From Arion vulgaris (lineage: Eukaryota > Mollusca > Gastropoda > Stylommatophora > Arionidae), in assembly GCA_020796225.1 (NCBI GenBank), contig CM036758.1, positions 71,522,366 to 71,586,365 on the forward strand: DNA of 64,000 nucleotides. The letters run 5' to 3'. The notes under the pieces are model-generated. The model saw only the letters and a program-made list of their open reading frames with translations. It was not told the DNA's origin and did no database searches. Both the position numbers and the translations under genes were made by a program. Shown here piece after piece: positions 10,735-22,789 of the stretch; positions within the stretch are counted from its first letter, which is position 1, and every line of letters starts with the position of its first letter.

Positions 10735-11075
10735 TTTGTCGTCACACTGTTAGCGGGTTGTTGTCCAGTGTCGTGGTTTTCTGTTTTTATCTTGCTCTGC
10801 TCTAATGGCTTGGGTGATAGTTAATTTGGCTTTATGTTTTTGTCATGCTTTTGCTGTGTCATCTAACCATCTTTTTGTGGTCTTCCTCTCGCCTTCTTTC
10901 ATGATGTTCTGTTGTAGAAGACTCTACAAAGAGTGGAGTTTGGTTGCATTCCTATTAAGTGGTCAAACCACTTCATTCTGTTTCTCAATGTAATTCAAGC
11001 AAAGTTCTGTGCCAACTTTCTTTCTTATGTTGATGTTGGTGACTGTCTTTTCTGGTGTTGTTGGTAACTTGCTAA
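10735..11075 (-). pseudogene. LINE 3' fragment
   Basis: Minus-strand match to the plus-strand fragment 50800-51170 (IEKQRRKWFDDLIRMNP). Confidence 0.8.
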
Positions 11076-11084
11076 TCCTGTTTG

Positions 11085-11367
11085 ACTCGCACCTTCAGGA
11101 TACGAAGAGATTTATAGAACGGGCTCTTGTGCGCGCGTCCTACATGATCGTCTTTAACTGGCACTAATATTTCTCTTGCATACCTTTTGCATAGACGATC
11201 GTTTACTGTATATCTACTGTATCTGAATAGAAGTGCCTGTTCACTATCTGTTGATAATCTGTTTTTGTGACAGAACCATGTAATTGGTTGTTTCTTGATG
11301 AAGTTCACTATTGATGTTGTACCCACTTTTTTCCTGATGACTTCATTTCTAAACCGGTCTCTTCTTG
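11085..11367 (-). pseudogene. LINE 3' fragment
   Basis: FIKKQPITWFCHKNRLSTDS and LLFRYSRYTVNDRLCKRYAR; same family as 2992 and 16815. Confidence 0.82.
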
Positions 11368-11377
11368 ATCAATCAAT

Positions 11378-11765
11378 CAAGTGTCGTGCCTGCCGGCGTA
11401 GGCGATCATGTCTCTCCATAATTCTCTTTGCTTAGTGCATGTAATCAGTTCTGACGTCGATATTTTGTCGAACCATGATGTCAGGCCATCCAACATCTTC
11501 TCCCTCTGTCTTCCATGATCTCTCCTTCCATGAATTTTACCTGCAGTCACCAAATGTTCTAAACTTTCTCTTCGCATTATATGCCCGAAGAACCTTGATT
11601 GTCGGATTCTTATTCTTTTGATAAAATTTCTTTGTGTGCAGGCCTGTTTAAAACCTCCACATTTGTTTTCTTTACTGTTCATGAAATTTTCAGCATTCTT
11701 ATGTAAAACAACATCTCTGTGGCTTTCAATGATCGTATTGATTGTTTGTTCATTGTCCACGATTC
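11378..11765 (-). pseudogene. LINE C-terminal fragment (family 'DGLTSWFD')
   Basis: An open stretch: RIRQSRFFGHIMRRESLEHL, GRRDHGRQREKMLDGLTSWF, ELITCTKQRELWRDMIAYAG. Relatives at 30940-31470, 38580-38800 and 57800-57945. Confidence 0.87.
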
Positions 11766-11929
11766 GCTACCTTAAACATAAGTATTGATTCAATATAGCA
11801 CTGGAGTACTCGTTATCGCAATGTCATTGATAGTGAGCTCTCGCATAGTGTACTCTGGGGCACTCTTCTTGATACTCTGCGTAAACACTTCTGCAAAACG
11901 AATAATCTGCGTAGACACTTCATGACAAC

Positions 11930-12575
11930 AGATAAAACGAACATGACAAATGATATTTTTATCAATGGAGAGAAAGTAGAAAATGTGAACAGTTTTGAAT
12001 ATCTTGGTTCATTACTAACAACAGATGGAAATGGGATGAAGGAAATTAAAAGAAGAACAAACATGGCTTTACAAAAATTAAACAACTGAAAACAGTATGG
12101 AACGGAACTGATAAGAAAACAAAGATCAGAATACTAAGAGCATGCATATTCCCAGTAGCAACTTATGGGTGTGAAGCATGGACATTTAATAAGGCAGTGG
12201 AAAAACATAGATGTGCTTTTGAATATAAGTGTTACAGAAGAGTCCTTCGTATATCTTGGACAGAGAAGAGAACAAATAGATCTATCCAGAAAGAACTCAA
12301 AATCAAAGAAAACTGGCTAATGCTACAAATAAGAAAGAGAAAATTGAGTACTTTGGATATATAAAAAGACATGAAGGGCTGGAGAAGACCATCATGGAAG
12401 GAGGCATACTGGCAAAGAGAAGAAGAGGAAGACCACGGAGAAGATGGATTCAGGATGTAACTGATGGTTTGAACATGACGGCTGCAGAGACAGGACATCT
12501 GGCCTATGAGAGAGAGAAATTCCGGAGGACTGTTGGGGTGGCAAAGGTCTGCTCAGGACAAGCTATTTGATGACT
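11930..12575 (+). pseudogene. LINE C-terminal fragment (family 'FGHIKR')
   Basis: Frame-broken; VNSFEYLGSLLTTDGN, ATYGCEAWTF-like and RRRGRPRRRWIQDVTDGLNM blocks in order. Confidence 0.85.
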
Positions 12576-13160
12576 GATGAAATACTTCATAATTTTCTCT
12601 TATTCTTTGATGTCAACTTCCGGGTTTGGCACTTATAGCATAATGTCAGGAGAAAGATCGGTTTGTATAATGTTCTTTTAGTATTCACGGTACGATACTT
12701 GCATTTCAAAATTGGTGCCATTTTTTCTATGATTTAATTTGCCATATTGCATCTATATTGTTTTTCGCTGGTTATTCTTTATTTTGCTGAAAAGGCGGAT
12801 CAATTCCTTTCCTCACTTGTAGAACATCAGTTGCTTGAATTGAACACACACCTTATTATTTTCTCTATTCTCTCTCTCTCTCTCTCTCTCGCGATCGTTC
12901 TTAAGCCGTTTGTATCATTATATTGTGATATATAAACAGCCAAACATCAGAACGACATGTACGTGCACAGACTTCAGTACCAATTGGAGGTTTTCTTTAT
13001 TTGAAAAGCTATCGTTCTACATGTTGCAGTAATCTATCTCGCTTCAACGTATGATGATAATGATCTTCCGTCACGGGTGATGATGACCACACAATTTTCA
13101 TCCAAGGAAATGTAGTTGCGTTATGTTTGTCTGTGTGTGCGTAGATGACTAGTGAGCCCG
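12576..13160. other. No gene seen
   Basis: AT-rich, one CT microsatellite. Confidence 0.6.
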
Positions 13161-13164
13161 ATAC

Positions 13165-13675
13165 GGGCTTAAAATGTTCTTGTACAGTATGGGCAAGGTA
13201 TACTTGCACTTGTGGGGAGTTTTACTGCCTTTCTATTTTGACGTTTGTGTTCCATCCGTGCTGTTCTACATGCCCCGCAGGCTAAAGAGCTGTGTCGAAG
13301 AAGTGTGTGCCAGGCTGATCTGTCTTGAGCAACATTCTCCCAGTTGTCGACATCTATGCCAAAGGATTTCATCAAGTTCTTGAGTGTGTCTCTGAATCGC
13401 TTTTTTGACCACCTGGGAGCATTTACCAATATGCAGCTCACCATTAAAGAGTCGTTTGGGTATTCTGCAATCCGGAATTCGAGCCACATATCTTGCCCAT
13501 CGTGTCTGGAACTGCATCAAGATTGTATATACGCTGGGGAGAGCGGCTCTTTTTAGGACCTCTGTGTCTGGGATAATATCCTGCTATTTGATGTTCATTA
13601 TTTTTCTGAGGCAGATATATACAACGTATAAAACTTGAGAACATTACCAAATCACACTTTGCAATTTTCAAATTG
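13165..13675 (-). pseudogene. LINE C-terminal fragment with zinc-finger-like end
   Basis: RWARYVARIPDCRIPKRLFN, RDTLKNLMKSFGIDVDNWEN, then CPYCTRTF. Two frames overlap at a frameshift near 13500. Confidence 0.82.
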
Positions 13676-13827
13676 CTTGTTAAAATCAGCGCACAGGGAG
13701 ATCAACTAGAGTATCCATGCATTTGCGATCCAAATAATATACAGGGAACGATAGCAACAGATAGAGATAGATAGAGAAGATATTGAACAGTTCAAATTTC
13801 TTACACGGAACAAATTACAACGACGGA

Positions 13828-13997
13828 ATTGATAGAAAAAACTATTGTCAGATGTTCATATATGTGCATGATTGCTTACACCAGCTGACATAACACATGA
13901 CGTGATTTATTGATTGATAGAAAAAACTATTGTCAGATGTTCATATATGTGCATGATTGCTTACACCAGCTGACATAACACATGACGTGATTTATTG
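13828..13997. repeat. 85-bp exact tandem duplication
   Basis: ATTGATAGAAAAAACTATTG begins each copy (13828 and 13913); no differences were seen by eye, so it is recent or an assembly artefact. Confidence 0.92.
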
Positions 13998-14130
13998 ATT
14001 GATAGAACCATCATTATTGCACTTCAGTGGATAACCATGTGGGCTTCGATCTGTTTCTTGTACACGAAGATCTCAGTGACAGTGCACGAATTCCGTAGCA
14101 CCGGCGAGGTTCCCCGATGTAATTTTGAAA
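13998..14130 (-). pseudogene. LINE extreme 3' end
   Basis: Minus-strand ACGGAATTCGTGCACTGTCA and a short CAAT tail; matches 19140-19275 and 58868-59010. Confidence 0.65.
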
Positions 14131-14179
14131 ATGGTGCAAATATTTTGTTGGAATTAAACAACAAAATCCTTCTAATGAA

Positions 14180-14400
14180 CTGTACCCTGGCAGCTGCTTT
14201 CCAAGATGCTCTTCTCGATTTTAAACTGCCAAAGGTTTTTTATGCAGGACCTGGGTTTTATCGTCCGTCTCCGATAGGACTAGGAACTCGATCTCACACT
14301 GAGATCAGTGATCTCTGGAAAAATATCCCGATGACTCCACAAGGGAGCGAACCGATTACCTTTGGAACGAGAGATGAGTGTCTAATCTCTACACCACAGA
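14180..14400. repeat. Dispersed repeat H, copy 1
   Basis: Shares ATAGGACTAGGAAC, GATCTCACACTGAGATCAG and ATCCCGATGA with 18905-19060 in reverse. The 14330-14400 end is tRNA-head-like. Confidence 0.6.
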
Positions 14401-14450
14401 TGTAACCACCACAGATGTAACCACCACAGATGTAACCACCACAGATGTAA
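14391..14450. repeat. 15-bp tandem repeat, four units
   Basis: CACCACAGATGTAAC repeated. Confidence 0.93.
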
Positions 14451-14482
14451 GAGAAGTAATGACAAATGAAAAAAATGAAAAT

Positions 14483-14719
14483 CGTGGTATATCCTAAAGG
14501 ACGTAGCCATCAACCACAGTAAACGAGTCGTTGATTTTCTAGTCACCACTTAAACGTTCAGTAGTTTGTCATTGCTTTCTGAACGATGAGGTCTATTTTT
14601 ACCTTTTGTAAAAATCCCGCGGAAACAATTTGATCCTAACTTGCCCACCGTGGGGTTTGATCAGCGTACGCTTGGGTTCGAGAGCGAGCTCACTACCGCT
14701 TGAGCTACAGATGCTCACA
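14483..14719 (-). mobile_element. tRNA-derived SINE family B2, copy 1
   Basis: The CACAGTAAACGAGTCGTTGA palindrome-like segment, the TTCAGTAGTTT block shared with family B, and a tRNA-like head with TGAGCTACAG. Related to but distinct from family B. Confidence 0.82.
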
Positions 14720-15288
14720 AGAGAAGCAATTCAATGCAAAAACCCTAACATCAACAGCTGGTACAACAAACAGCAATAACATTGTAAATATAAGGACGTA
14801 ATAGTAAAAACATAATCATGAAACAAAATATCAACAAAATAATCCTACAGAAAATAGTTTTCGCAAAAGAAAATAATCTGGATTCAGATATTTACCTGCA
14901 AATGTATCAAACTTCTGTTAACACAAATCTCGCACAAACATCATTGTCCATCGCTGAGAACTAGTATGATACAAAATATGTATCCTTGAATAAGTTATTT
15001 ACTTGAAGAGAAGGCAACCAATGGCAAACCGAACTGCTAAATAGGTACGTTTAGATGACATCTGATACGCTTGGTTGAAGTTCAGTGCGTGCATTCTTCT
15101 TTTCTAACACTGCTGTACACACAATCTGACAGGTATGTTAAATATAGACAGCAGGATTATTTTATCCTTTCTTTGAAACTTGACAAACTTATTATTATTA
15201 GGTTATTATTTGTTCTTAATTTTTGGCATTTTTGTTTTGAGCATGTTTATTTGTCACAGTAAAAACATGGCAAGAAATAGTAAATAAT
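14720..15288. other. No gene seen
   Basis: AT-rich single-copy sequence with no coding signal. Confidence 0.6.
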
Positions 15289-15342
15289 TCGCAATCGGGA
15301 AAATTCGCTATCGGGAAAATTCGCTATCGGGAAAATTCGTAA
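15289..15342. repeat. 18-bp tandem repeat, three units
   Basis: ATCGGGAAAATTCGCT repeated. Confidence 0.9.
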
Positions 15343-16060
15343 TGAACTATCACACAATTTCTGATCTAATAATATTAATTCTCGTCTTGTTTTTTCTTTT
15401 GTTCTTCTCTGCTTTTTTTGCTTTTCGGTATCGCATGTTTAACCGATGATCGGTTTCCGAAATAGTGCACGATCTGTCGCTTGAAACGATGTGATGTGTT
15501 GGCGTTTTAAGTAACTCCATCAACCCATCTTTTTTTTGGTCTGCCATTCCTTTTGACGATTGTATTTTCAGGTTGTACGCTCTTGCAACTGGTTTATTCG
15601 GTCGGGTTCATTCTCACCAAGTGGCCAAACTCTCAGCTTTTCAATGAATCTTATAGCAGGTGTTGTTCCGACTGTTCTTCTAATTTTCTAATTCCTTATA
15701 TGGTCTCTTGTTTTATTTACTGCTTTCCTCAAACATCTCATTTCACAGGTGATCATTTTCCCTTCTTGTTCTTTTGACAGTGCTCATGTTTGCCACTGAT
15801 AGCTTAGTGTTAGTATGAAGATTGCATTTCTAATCTGTCTTTTAGTCTCAACTGGAATTGTTGGGTGTTTTAAGATCGGGGTAAGTTAGTAAGTAATGTT
15901 GTTGGCTTGCTAGGTTCTAGTTTCAATATCTCTGTCCAGTCTACTATCAGATGGGAAGATACTTCTGAAGTATTTGAATTCTCGCACCTGCTTTAGCGTT
16001 TGGTTGTTTATTGGTATGTTGATATCTTTATGTTAATTCTCGTCACATTAATAATAAAAT
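15340..16060 (-). pseudogene. LINE C-terminal fragment
   Basis: Frame-broken minus-strand reading with MADQKKDGLMELLKTPTHHI and upstream WFGHLVRMNP-like sequence; no close second copy seen. Confidence 0.65.
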
Positions 16061-16239
16061 TTCAATTTTCATGTGGTGTGCACGTGATGTGTAGTAGAGT
16101 GCACAGATTGGCACGGGTGTTATTTCGGTGTGATTAGCACTTCGGGTGTCACAAAAATTAGCACCTAAATTAACAAATCGATTAAAACCTGAACTAATCA
16201 ATAAAAAAGTCATGAAACATATAATTTATTTAATTCTCT

Positions 16240-16525
16240 CAACTCCTCGTGGAGTATAGGACTTCAACAGTTGTCCTCCACTCTTCCATGTCCCTGGTCA
16301 TTTTCTTTATCGGCGTCACAGGATAATCCAGCACCCTTCACGTTCCCTCAAAACGACTCCGTCTCCTAGGTTTGTTTCTTCTTCTTCAGCGATCTCTGGT
16401 CACGCGCTTAGTTTACTGTGGACCACAAACTGGGTAGTCAGTTTCAGGTCTGTCAGGTTTCCCCAAAGTTTAGTTTTTATGTCGACTGGGTGTGGCCACA
16501 GCCAGGCTATAGCCAACTACATGTT
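16240..16525 (-). pseudogene. Two short LINE 3' fragments
   Basis: 16240-16370 resembles 25440-25560. 16385-16525 matches 6240-6390 (GTGGACCACAAACTGGGT). The boundary is a (TTC)n run. Confidence 0.75.
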
Positions 16526-16814
16526 TCTTCTCAACTGGCACAACTGGCTTAGATATGTTTAAATAAACACAGGTTTGTTTAGATATGGGAAATTCCCTTT
16601 TCAGTTTTCCTTGTTGGTTCCACTCAAGAGCTTGTTTAGTGAAACTCAACTGCGTCTTACTTTGGGTATTCCAGATCCAGCATCATTTTTTCCACTTGAG
16701 ATGGGTCACCATGTGTTCATATCTTGTTCTCATCCACAGTTCTGTTTGCCTCTCTGTCATAAATTTTCACTCTGAGAATATGCTGAAAACATTTGTTGAT
16801 TTCTTTCTTTCTTT

Positions 16815-17115
16815 TCTCGAATCCTGTTGGCCTCACAGAGTCAGGTCGAGAAGAGATTTCTAAAACGGGCCTTGTATGCGCTTCGTAAATAGTCTCTTTT
16901 GTCGCCTCTGTTATCTCTGAGGGTCATCTTTTGCGTGGCCGGCCTTTTGCTTTGTACCCATTGTATCGGAGCAGCATTGCTCTTTGAGGTGCACTGTCTG
17001 TTGGTAATCTGCTTACGTGGCCGAACCATTTAATTTGTTGTTTCTTGATGAAGTCTAGTACTGATGTTGTACCCACTTTTTCCTGATGTCTTCATTTCTC
17101 AACCGATCTCTTATT
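16815..17115 (-). pseudogene. LINE 3' fragment
   Basis: Same family as 2992; contains GCGTGGCCGGCCTTTTGCTT and TGATGAAGTCTAGTACTGA. Confidence 0.82.
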
Positions 17116-17157
17116 GGTCGACCTGAAAAAAATTTGCAGTCTAAAAACCTCACACCA

Positions 17158-17225
17158 TCAGTGGATTAAACCAAAACCATATGTCTAGAAAGCAGTTGCC
17201 CTAACCACTGCGCTACCACTACTTT
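17158..17225 (-). mobile_element. tRNA-like SINE head fragment
   Basis: Minus strand AGTGGTAGCGCAGTGGTTAG is a typical A-box region; the B-box region is degraded. Confidence 0.4.
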
Positions 17226-17631
17226 AAAAAAAACCATCCCTAACTTTGAGCTCCAAGACAAAATATCCGTCGCCGCAGCTTGAGGTCGTATCACTTTCTT
17301 GTTATTTTTACCTTTATGGAATTTTACGGACATAGTTTGCGGTAACGTTCGTTTACCTGTGGTTCTAGAGGATTGTTTACACAACTCAGGGGTTATCAAC
17401 AATAATTCAATCTTGTTTTCTATTGCATCTGTTTAAATTCATTGTATTAAATAGCATATGTCTAGCCATATTGTTATCACACAGTGCATCTGCTTTTTGT
17501 ATGTGTTCATTTACGTAGCGATATGTCTACATATAGTTACAAACATATTCTTATCTCTGGATATCTGATAATGCTATTATCTAACGAAAAAGATCACCAA
17601 GTTCAAAGAATGATATCACTATGTAAGCATA

Positions 17632-17660
17632 AGAAGAAGAAGAAGAAGAAGAAGAAGAAA
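17632..17660. repeat. AAG microsatellite
   Basis: (GAA)n run of about 28 bp in AT-rich intergenic sequence. Confidence 0.93.
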
Positions 17661-17829
17661 ACAAGGATCTCTGTTAAAATGTCATGATGGTTCCACGGGG
17701 ATGGAACCAAGTACATATAGAGCGAGAAGCGAGCCCTTTACCTCCACGCCATAGTAATCCTTAGATAGTACATAACTTAATGCGCTCTTGACAAAACCGT
17801 ACAAATAATGACAATTTTTAAAAGCGAGC

Positions 17830-18080
17830 ATAAGCTTCTACTTTTTCTACTAACGCTCCCTATCGACTACTTTTTAACTACTCTGTATGCGATCTGAACC
17901 TAAGAGCGATTATACATTGTGCCAGTTATGCGCTTACATCCGATTTCTGCGAGGTTTTTTATTTGCTAGGGCAGCGTCCGTAGGACCTTATCTAAGTCGC
18001 CTCTTACGACATACCTTGTAGGTAACAAGTGGTACTATTCTTTGCTTCCCTTGCGGGCCCTGGCACCACACGGGAGGATC
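17830..18080 (-). mobile_element. Retroposon family F, copy
   Basis: Closest to the 1600 copy: CTTACATCCGATTTCTGCGA, CGCCTCTTACGACATACC and CTTGCGGGCCCT in order. Confidence 0.75.
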
Positions 18081-18104
18081 ATAAACTAACATGCTGATTT
18101 TCTT

Positions 18105-18400
18105 GCAAACAATTCCCCAATTCAAGCGGGCAGACGTATGGACAGAACCGATGTCACCAATGCTGTATGCTCTCAGTTATGTGATATGGGCGAGTCTCAG
18201 ACACTGGAAGGAGTTCGAGAATTAGGCGTTAAGTTTGAACATGCCAGACAGTGTCGTCTTCGCCGTAGAGGGAGAAGGTATACTAATCAACTTCTCATGG
18301 GTACGGTGAGCAAATGAACTTTAAGATGGCTGCTGCAACGGAGAACAGAGCACGCATAGGAATGCCCAATGTCGTCGATCGCATATCATAACATAACATT
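18105..18400 (+). pseudogene. Dispersed coding-like fragment (family also at 57240-57790)
   Basis: Open for about 59 codons (MDRTDVTNAVCSQLCDMGES, FEHARQCRLRRRGRRYTNQL). Inverted relatives lie at 57240-57345, 57370-57580 and 57605-57790. Probably retrotransposon; protein family not recognised. Confidence 0.55.
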
Positions 18401-18904
18401 ATGCCTTGTCACCCTGCAGTTACATATTCTCCTTCTTCAATTGTCAAAGACTGAAATATAATAACAAATATTAGCTGTATTTTTAATTATACATTTGCTC
18501 TCGCATATTTATTTCTAGATAATCCAGATGCCGGTAAAACAGCAGGCAGTCTCTAAATGTTGAAACCAGCAAACTAGCGACTCGTGACAATATGTCGCCA
18601 TCTCGGCTTTAAAAAAGAGTACAAAGAAAGATCGCACCCTACATGCTCTAAGCGATAAGAGGGTTAATACGGAAATAATGATCATCGTTTCGGTACATGT
18701 ATTTTATTCATAGGCTTTGAAGCTTGAATCTATAAGTGTTTTTGAGTTCAGTATTCCTTGTAGGATTATGAAAATTATGAGAAAGTTTCGGTGGTAAATT
18801 CTTTAGAAAATTTCAAAAAGGGGATGCACTAGGATGTACTGGAGTTTTTTTCACCAATTATTTGGCAATTCCTCAACCCAACTGTTACTAAACTTTGACG
18901 ATAA
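18400..18904. other. No gene seen
   Basis: AT-rich intergenic sequence. Confidence 0.6.
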
Positions 18905-19060
18905 ATTTTATTCTTTTAGAGATCATCGGGGTATTTGTCCAGAGATATCTGATCTCAGTGTAGGTGAGATCGTGTTCCTAGTCCAATAGGAGACGGACTA
19001 TGAAACCTAGGTCCCATGTTCAAGCTGAGAACGTAAAAGAACCCTTGACAATTCAAAACT
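18905..19060. repeat. Dispersed repeat H, copy 2
   Basis: Inverted relative of 14180-14400, followed by AATTCAAAACTGAGAAG. Confidence 0.6.
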
Positions 19061-19139
19061 GAGAAGAGCAGGATAGAAAGCCTCTATGAAAAATTCATTA
19101 GAAAAATAAAAAAAATTAAATTCCTACAAAATATTTTCA

Positions 19140-19275
19140 CTATCTTCTAAATTATATTGAGGACCCTCGCCGGTGCTACGGAATTCGTGCACTGCTACTG
19201 AGACCTTTCTGTGTAAGAAAGAGATTGGAACACACATGGCTACTCACCAAAGTACAATGAAGATGGTCTCCAAAA
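19140..19275 (+). pseudogene. LINE extreme 3' end next to the 22-bp array
   Basis: CTCGCCGGTGCTACGGAATT and GAAAGAGATTGGAACACACA match 58870-58960. Confidence 0.65.
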
Positions 19276-19340
19276 TTGCTACCCAAAGAGGGTGAAAGCT
19301 CAGTTATTTTTATCCTTTTTGATTCCAGGGTGGTATCTTC

Positions 19341-20770
19341 ATTACTTGTCACAGGTGTCTTTATTATTTGTCACATGTGTCTTTATTACTTGTCACATGT
19401 GTCTTTATTATTTGTCACAGGTGTCTTTATTACTTGTCACAGGTGTCTTTATTACTTGTCACAGGTGTCTTTATTATTTGTCACAGGTGTCTTTATTACT
19501 TGTCACATGTGTCTTTATTACTTGTAACAGGTGTCTTTATTATTTGTCACAGGTGTCTTTATTACTTGTCACATGTGTCTTCATTACTTGTCACATGTGT
19601 CTTCATTATTTGTCACATGTGTCTTCATTACTTGTCACAGGTGTCTTTATTACTTGTCACAGGTATCTTCATTACTTGTCACAGGTGTCTTTATTACTTG
19701 TCACAGGTGTCTTTATTACTTGTCACATGTGTCTTTATTACTTGTCACATGTGTCTTTATTACTTGTCACATGTATCTTCATTACTTGTCACATGTGTCT
19801 TTATTACTTGTCACATGTATCTTCATTACTTGTCACATGTGTCTATTACTTGTCACATGTGTCTTTATTACTTGTCACAGGTGTCTTTATTACTTGTCAC
19901 AGGTGTCTTTATTACTTGTCACAGGTGTCTTTATTACTTGTCACATGTGTCTTTATTACTTGTCACATGTATCTTCATTACTTGTCACATGTGTCTTTAT
20001 TATTTGTCACAGGTGTCTTTATTACTTGTCACATGTGTCTTTATTACTTGTCACATGTATCTTCATTACTTGTCACATGTGTCTTTATTACTTGTCACAT
20101 GTGTCTTTATTACTTGTCACATGTGTCTTCATTACTTGTCACATGTGTCTTTATTACTTGTCACATGTGTCTTTATTACTTGTCACATGTGTCTTCATTA
20201 TTTGTCACATGTGTCTTCATTACTTGTCACATGTGTCTTTATTACTTGTCACATGTATCTTCATTACTTGTCACATGTGTCTTTATTACTTGTCACATGT
20301 ATCTTCATTACTTGTCACAGGTGTCTTTATTACTTGTCACGTGTGTCTTTATTACTTGTCACATGTATCTTCATTACTTGTCACATGTGTCTTTATTATT
20401 TGTCACATGTGTCTTTATTACTTGTCACATGTGTCTTTATTACTTGTCACATGTGTCTTTATTACATGTCACAGGTGTCTTCATTACTTGTCACATGTGT
20501 CTTTATTATTTGTCACATCTGTCTTCATTACTTGTCACATGTGTCTTTATTACTTGTCACATGTGTCTTCATTACTTGTCACATGTGTCTTCATTACTTG
20601 TCACAGGTGTCTTTATTACTTATCACATGTATCTTCATTACTTGTCACATGTGTCTTTATTACTTGTCACATGTGTCTTCATTACTTGTCACATGTGTCT
20701 TTATTATTTGTCACAGGTGTCTTTATTACTTGTCACAGGTATCTTCATTACTTGTCACATGTGTCTTCTT
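19341..20770. repeat. 22-bp minisatellite, about 65 units
   Basis: Unit TGTCTTTATTACTTGTCACA plus GG or TG. Few variable sites (CTTT/CTTC, ACAGG/ACATG, ATTAC/ATTAT, GTGTC/GTATC). No stop in any plus-strand frame, so three 440-504-residue ORFs appear; these are artefacts. Intergenic. Confidence 0.97.
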
Positions 20771-21639
20771 TATCTTCTCATAGTTTACCTGCAGACCAAC
20801 TTTTGATGCTATGTATGATAAGTGTCTTTTTTACTTTGCATATTTTGGTTGTTTTTACTTAAGAAGGCAATATCATCCAAATCTTCTAGTTGACCATCAG
20901 TTATCAGTTATCAGTTATATGAGGACTATCATCATGGCACTCCGGACATGTCCATAGGTGCTCCGATCACCACCTCAACAAATCCAGCAGCGTCCAGCGG
21001 CCCAACACGCCAATTCGATGTTGATTAATCAATATTTTTTCGTTTTTGGTATGTCGTTCTTTACTGGCTGTTCCATTATCGACACAAATCTCTCTCAGTC
21101 TGGTCAGCGAGTGGGACTCACAACCCTGAAACTCTTTGTTGACTATTTTATACCCAATCAATGTCAGTTTCACCCTTGCAAGATTTTCTCATCCTCGAAT
21201 CAATGACCAGTCTAAACAACAGGGGAGATTAAATACAACCTTGCTTTATTTTAGTTTCGACCATAAACCAGTCGCTTTGACAATCGTCAGTACGTACTCC
21301 CCACTGCCATCATACAAAATTTTCATAATGAATTACACTTTACGGTTGCTAAAAAACACAAAGCAAGTCTCAAGTCTTTAAGAAACGGATTTAATACACA
21401 TTAAAGCTGATAACAAGGGGGACAAAATCAATAAGAAATCAATACAAGAAATGGAATGGCATCTGCAACATTCAAATCATTAGACAACATATGGTGATCA
21501 TCAGCTTACAGGACACAGACTAAAATCAATATATACAAATCGAATGTGCGCTCAGTCCTACTGTATAGATCAGAGACACGGAGACCAAGTACCAAGACAG
21601 ACAGAGTCGCATAAGAGGCTCTGAGGAAAAAATGTATAG

Positions 21640-21930
21640 ACAATACCAAATACCGAGATCACCCGTTATCAACAATATCAATGAGAAAATAAAATATAGG
21701 GGATAGAAGTGGTTGAGACATACATTAAGAATGCAGAACACCTACATGTGACTTTGAAATGGAATCCTGGAGGTAAAAGAGGTAAGATGCAACCTAGAGA
21801 GACATTGAGACAAATTGTACATAGAGAAGTAGAAGAGGTGGAAAAGACCTGGAATGAACTAACTAGCTTGCTCAAGACAGATCTGTTTGGAGGAAATTTG
21901 TTCATGCCTTGTCTTTGTCCTTAAACGTCA
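21640..21930 (+). pseudogene. LINE C-terminal fragment, copy 1
   Basis: Matches 22790-23100. WKWNPGGKRG-like, VHREVEEVEKTWNELTSLLK. Both copies lie beside 54-bp-array-related sequence. Confidence 0.82.
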
Positions 21931-22035
21931 ATTTATTACGTATCACCGCAGCCTCCCTCGGTTTCTTCTCGATCTGATCCGCTCTGACCAGACTAGATTT
22001 GTGAGTTTCCGAACATCGTAACAAACACATAACAC

Positions 22036-22231
22036 TTTTTTTCCCCCGATCCAGAAGCACTTCAGCTCTTCGGCTCGGTGCTATGGACATCGTAACCCTT
22101 CGGTCGGTGACACGAACACCGTAAATATGAGGAACCTGTGGCTTTTTGCCAGCCCACAGAATTGAACCCGCACTCACAGAGGGCTTGTCACCTGCAGTCC
22201 AACGCGCTACAAACACGCTGGGCAGACGGCC
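22036..22231 (-). mobile_element. SINE family A, copy 3
   Basis: Near full-length; inserted in sequence related to the 54-bp array. TAACACTT occurs on both sides and may be the target duplication. Confidence 0.88.
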
Positions 22232-22255
22232 TAGGGCTAACACTTCTTTTTAAAA

Positions 22256-22788
22256 CACGCTACGGCTGCTCCAAATACACAGAACACGCTTTAAGGGAAA
22301 GAATTAATACACACTACGGCTGCTCCAAATACACAGAACACGCTTTAAGGATTAGAATTAATACACACTACGGCTGCTCCAAATACACAGACCACGCTTT
22401 AAGGATTAGAATTAATACACAGAACACGCTTTAAGGATTAGAATTAATACACACTACGGCTGCTCCAAATACACAGAGCACGCTTTAAGGATTAGAATTA
22501 ATACACACTACGGCTGCTCCAAATACACAGAACACGCTTTAAGGATTAGAATTAATACACACTACGGCTGCTCCAAATACACAGAACACGCTTTAAGGAT
22601 TAGAATTAATACACACTACGGCTGCTCCAAATACACAGAACACGCTTTAAGGATTAGAATTAATACACACTACGGCTGCTCCAAATACACAGAACACGCT
22701 TTAAGGATTAGAATTAATACACACTACGGCTGCTCCAAATACACAGAACACGCTTTAAGGATTAGAATTAATACACACTACAACTGCC
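22256..22788. repeat. 54-bp tandem array downstream of the FMO stop codon
   Basis: About ten units with TACGGCTGCTCCAAATACAC and TTTAAGGATTAGAATTAATA; one unit is shortened near 22400. The unit is clearly similar to the FMO coding end (23250-23310). Diverged units also lie at 23110-23250, next to the stop codon. Confidence 0.95.
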
Positions 22789-22789
22789 T

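Noticed and set aside
13995..14405. 136-residue plus-strand ORF
   Set aside because: Composite of an inverted LINE tail and dispersed repeat H, both found elsewhere; no domain.
19341..20770. CRISPR-like array
   Set aside because: Direct repeats have no unique spacers, and the setting is an animal genome. The same holds for the 50-bp and 54-bp arrays.
19292..20862. Three overlapping plus-strand ORFs of 440-504 residues
   Set aside because: A 22-bp repeat without stop codons in any frame; protein is only SLLLVTCVFITCHM-type repetition.
22138..22434. 98-residue plus-strand ORF with CSKYTEHALR repeats
   Set aside because: Runs from a SINE into the 54-bp array; antisense to FMO 3' sequence.
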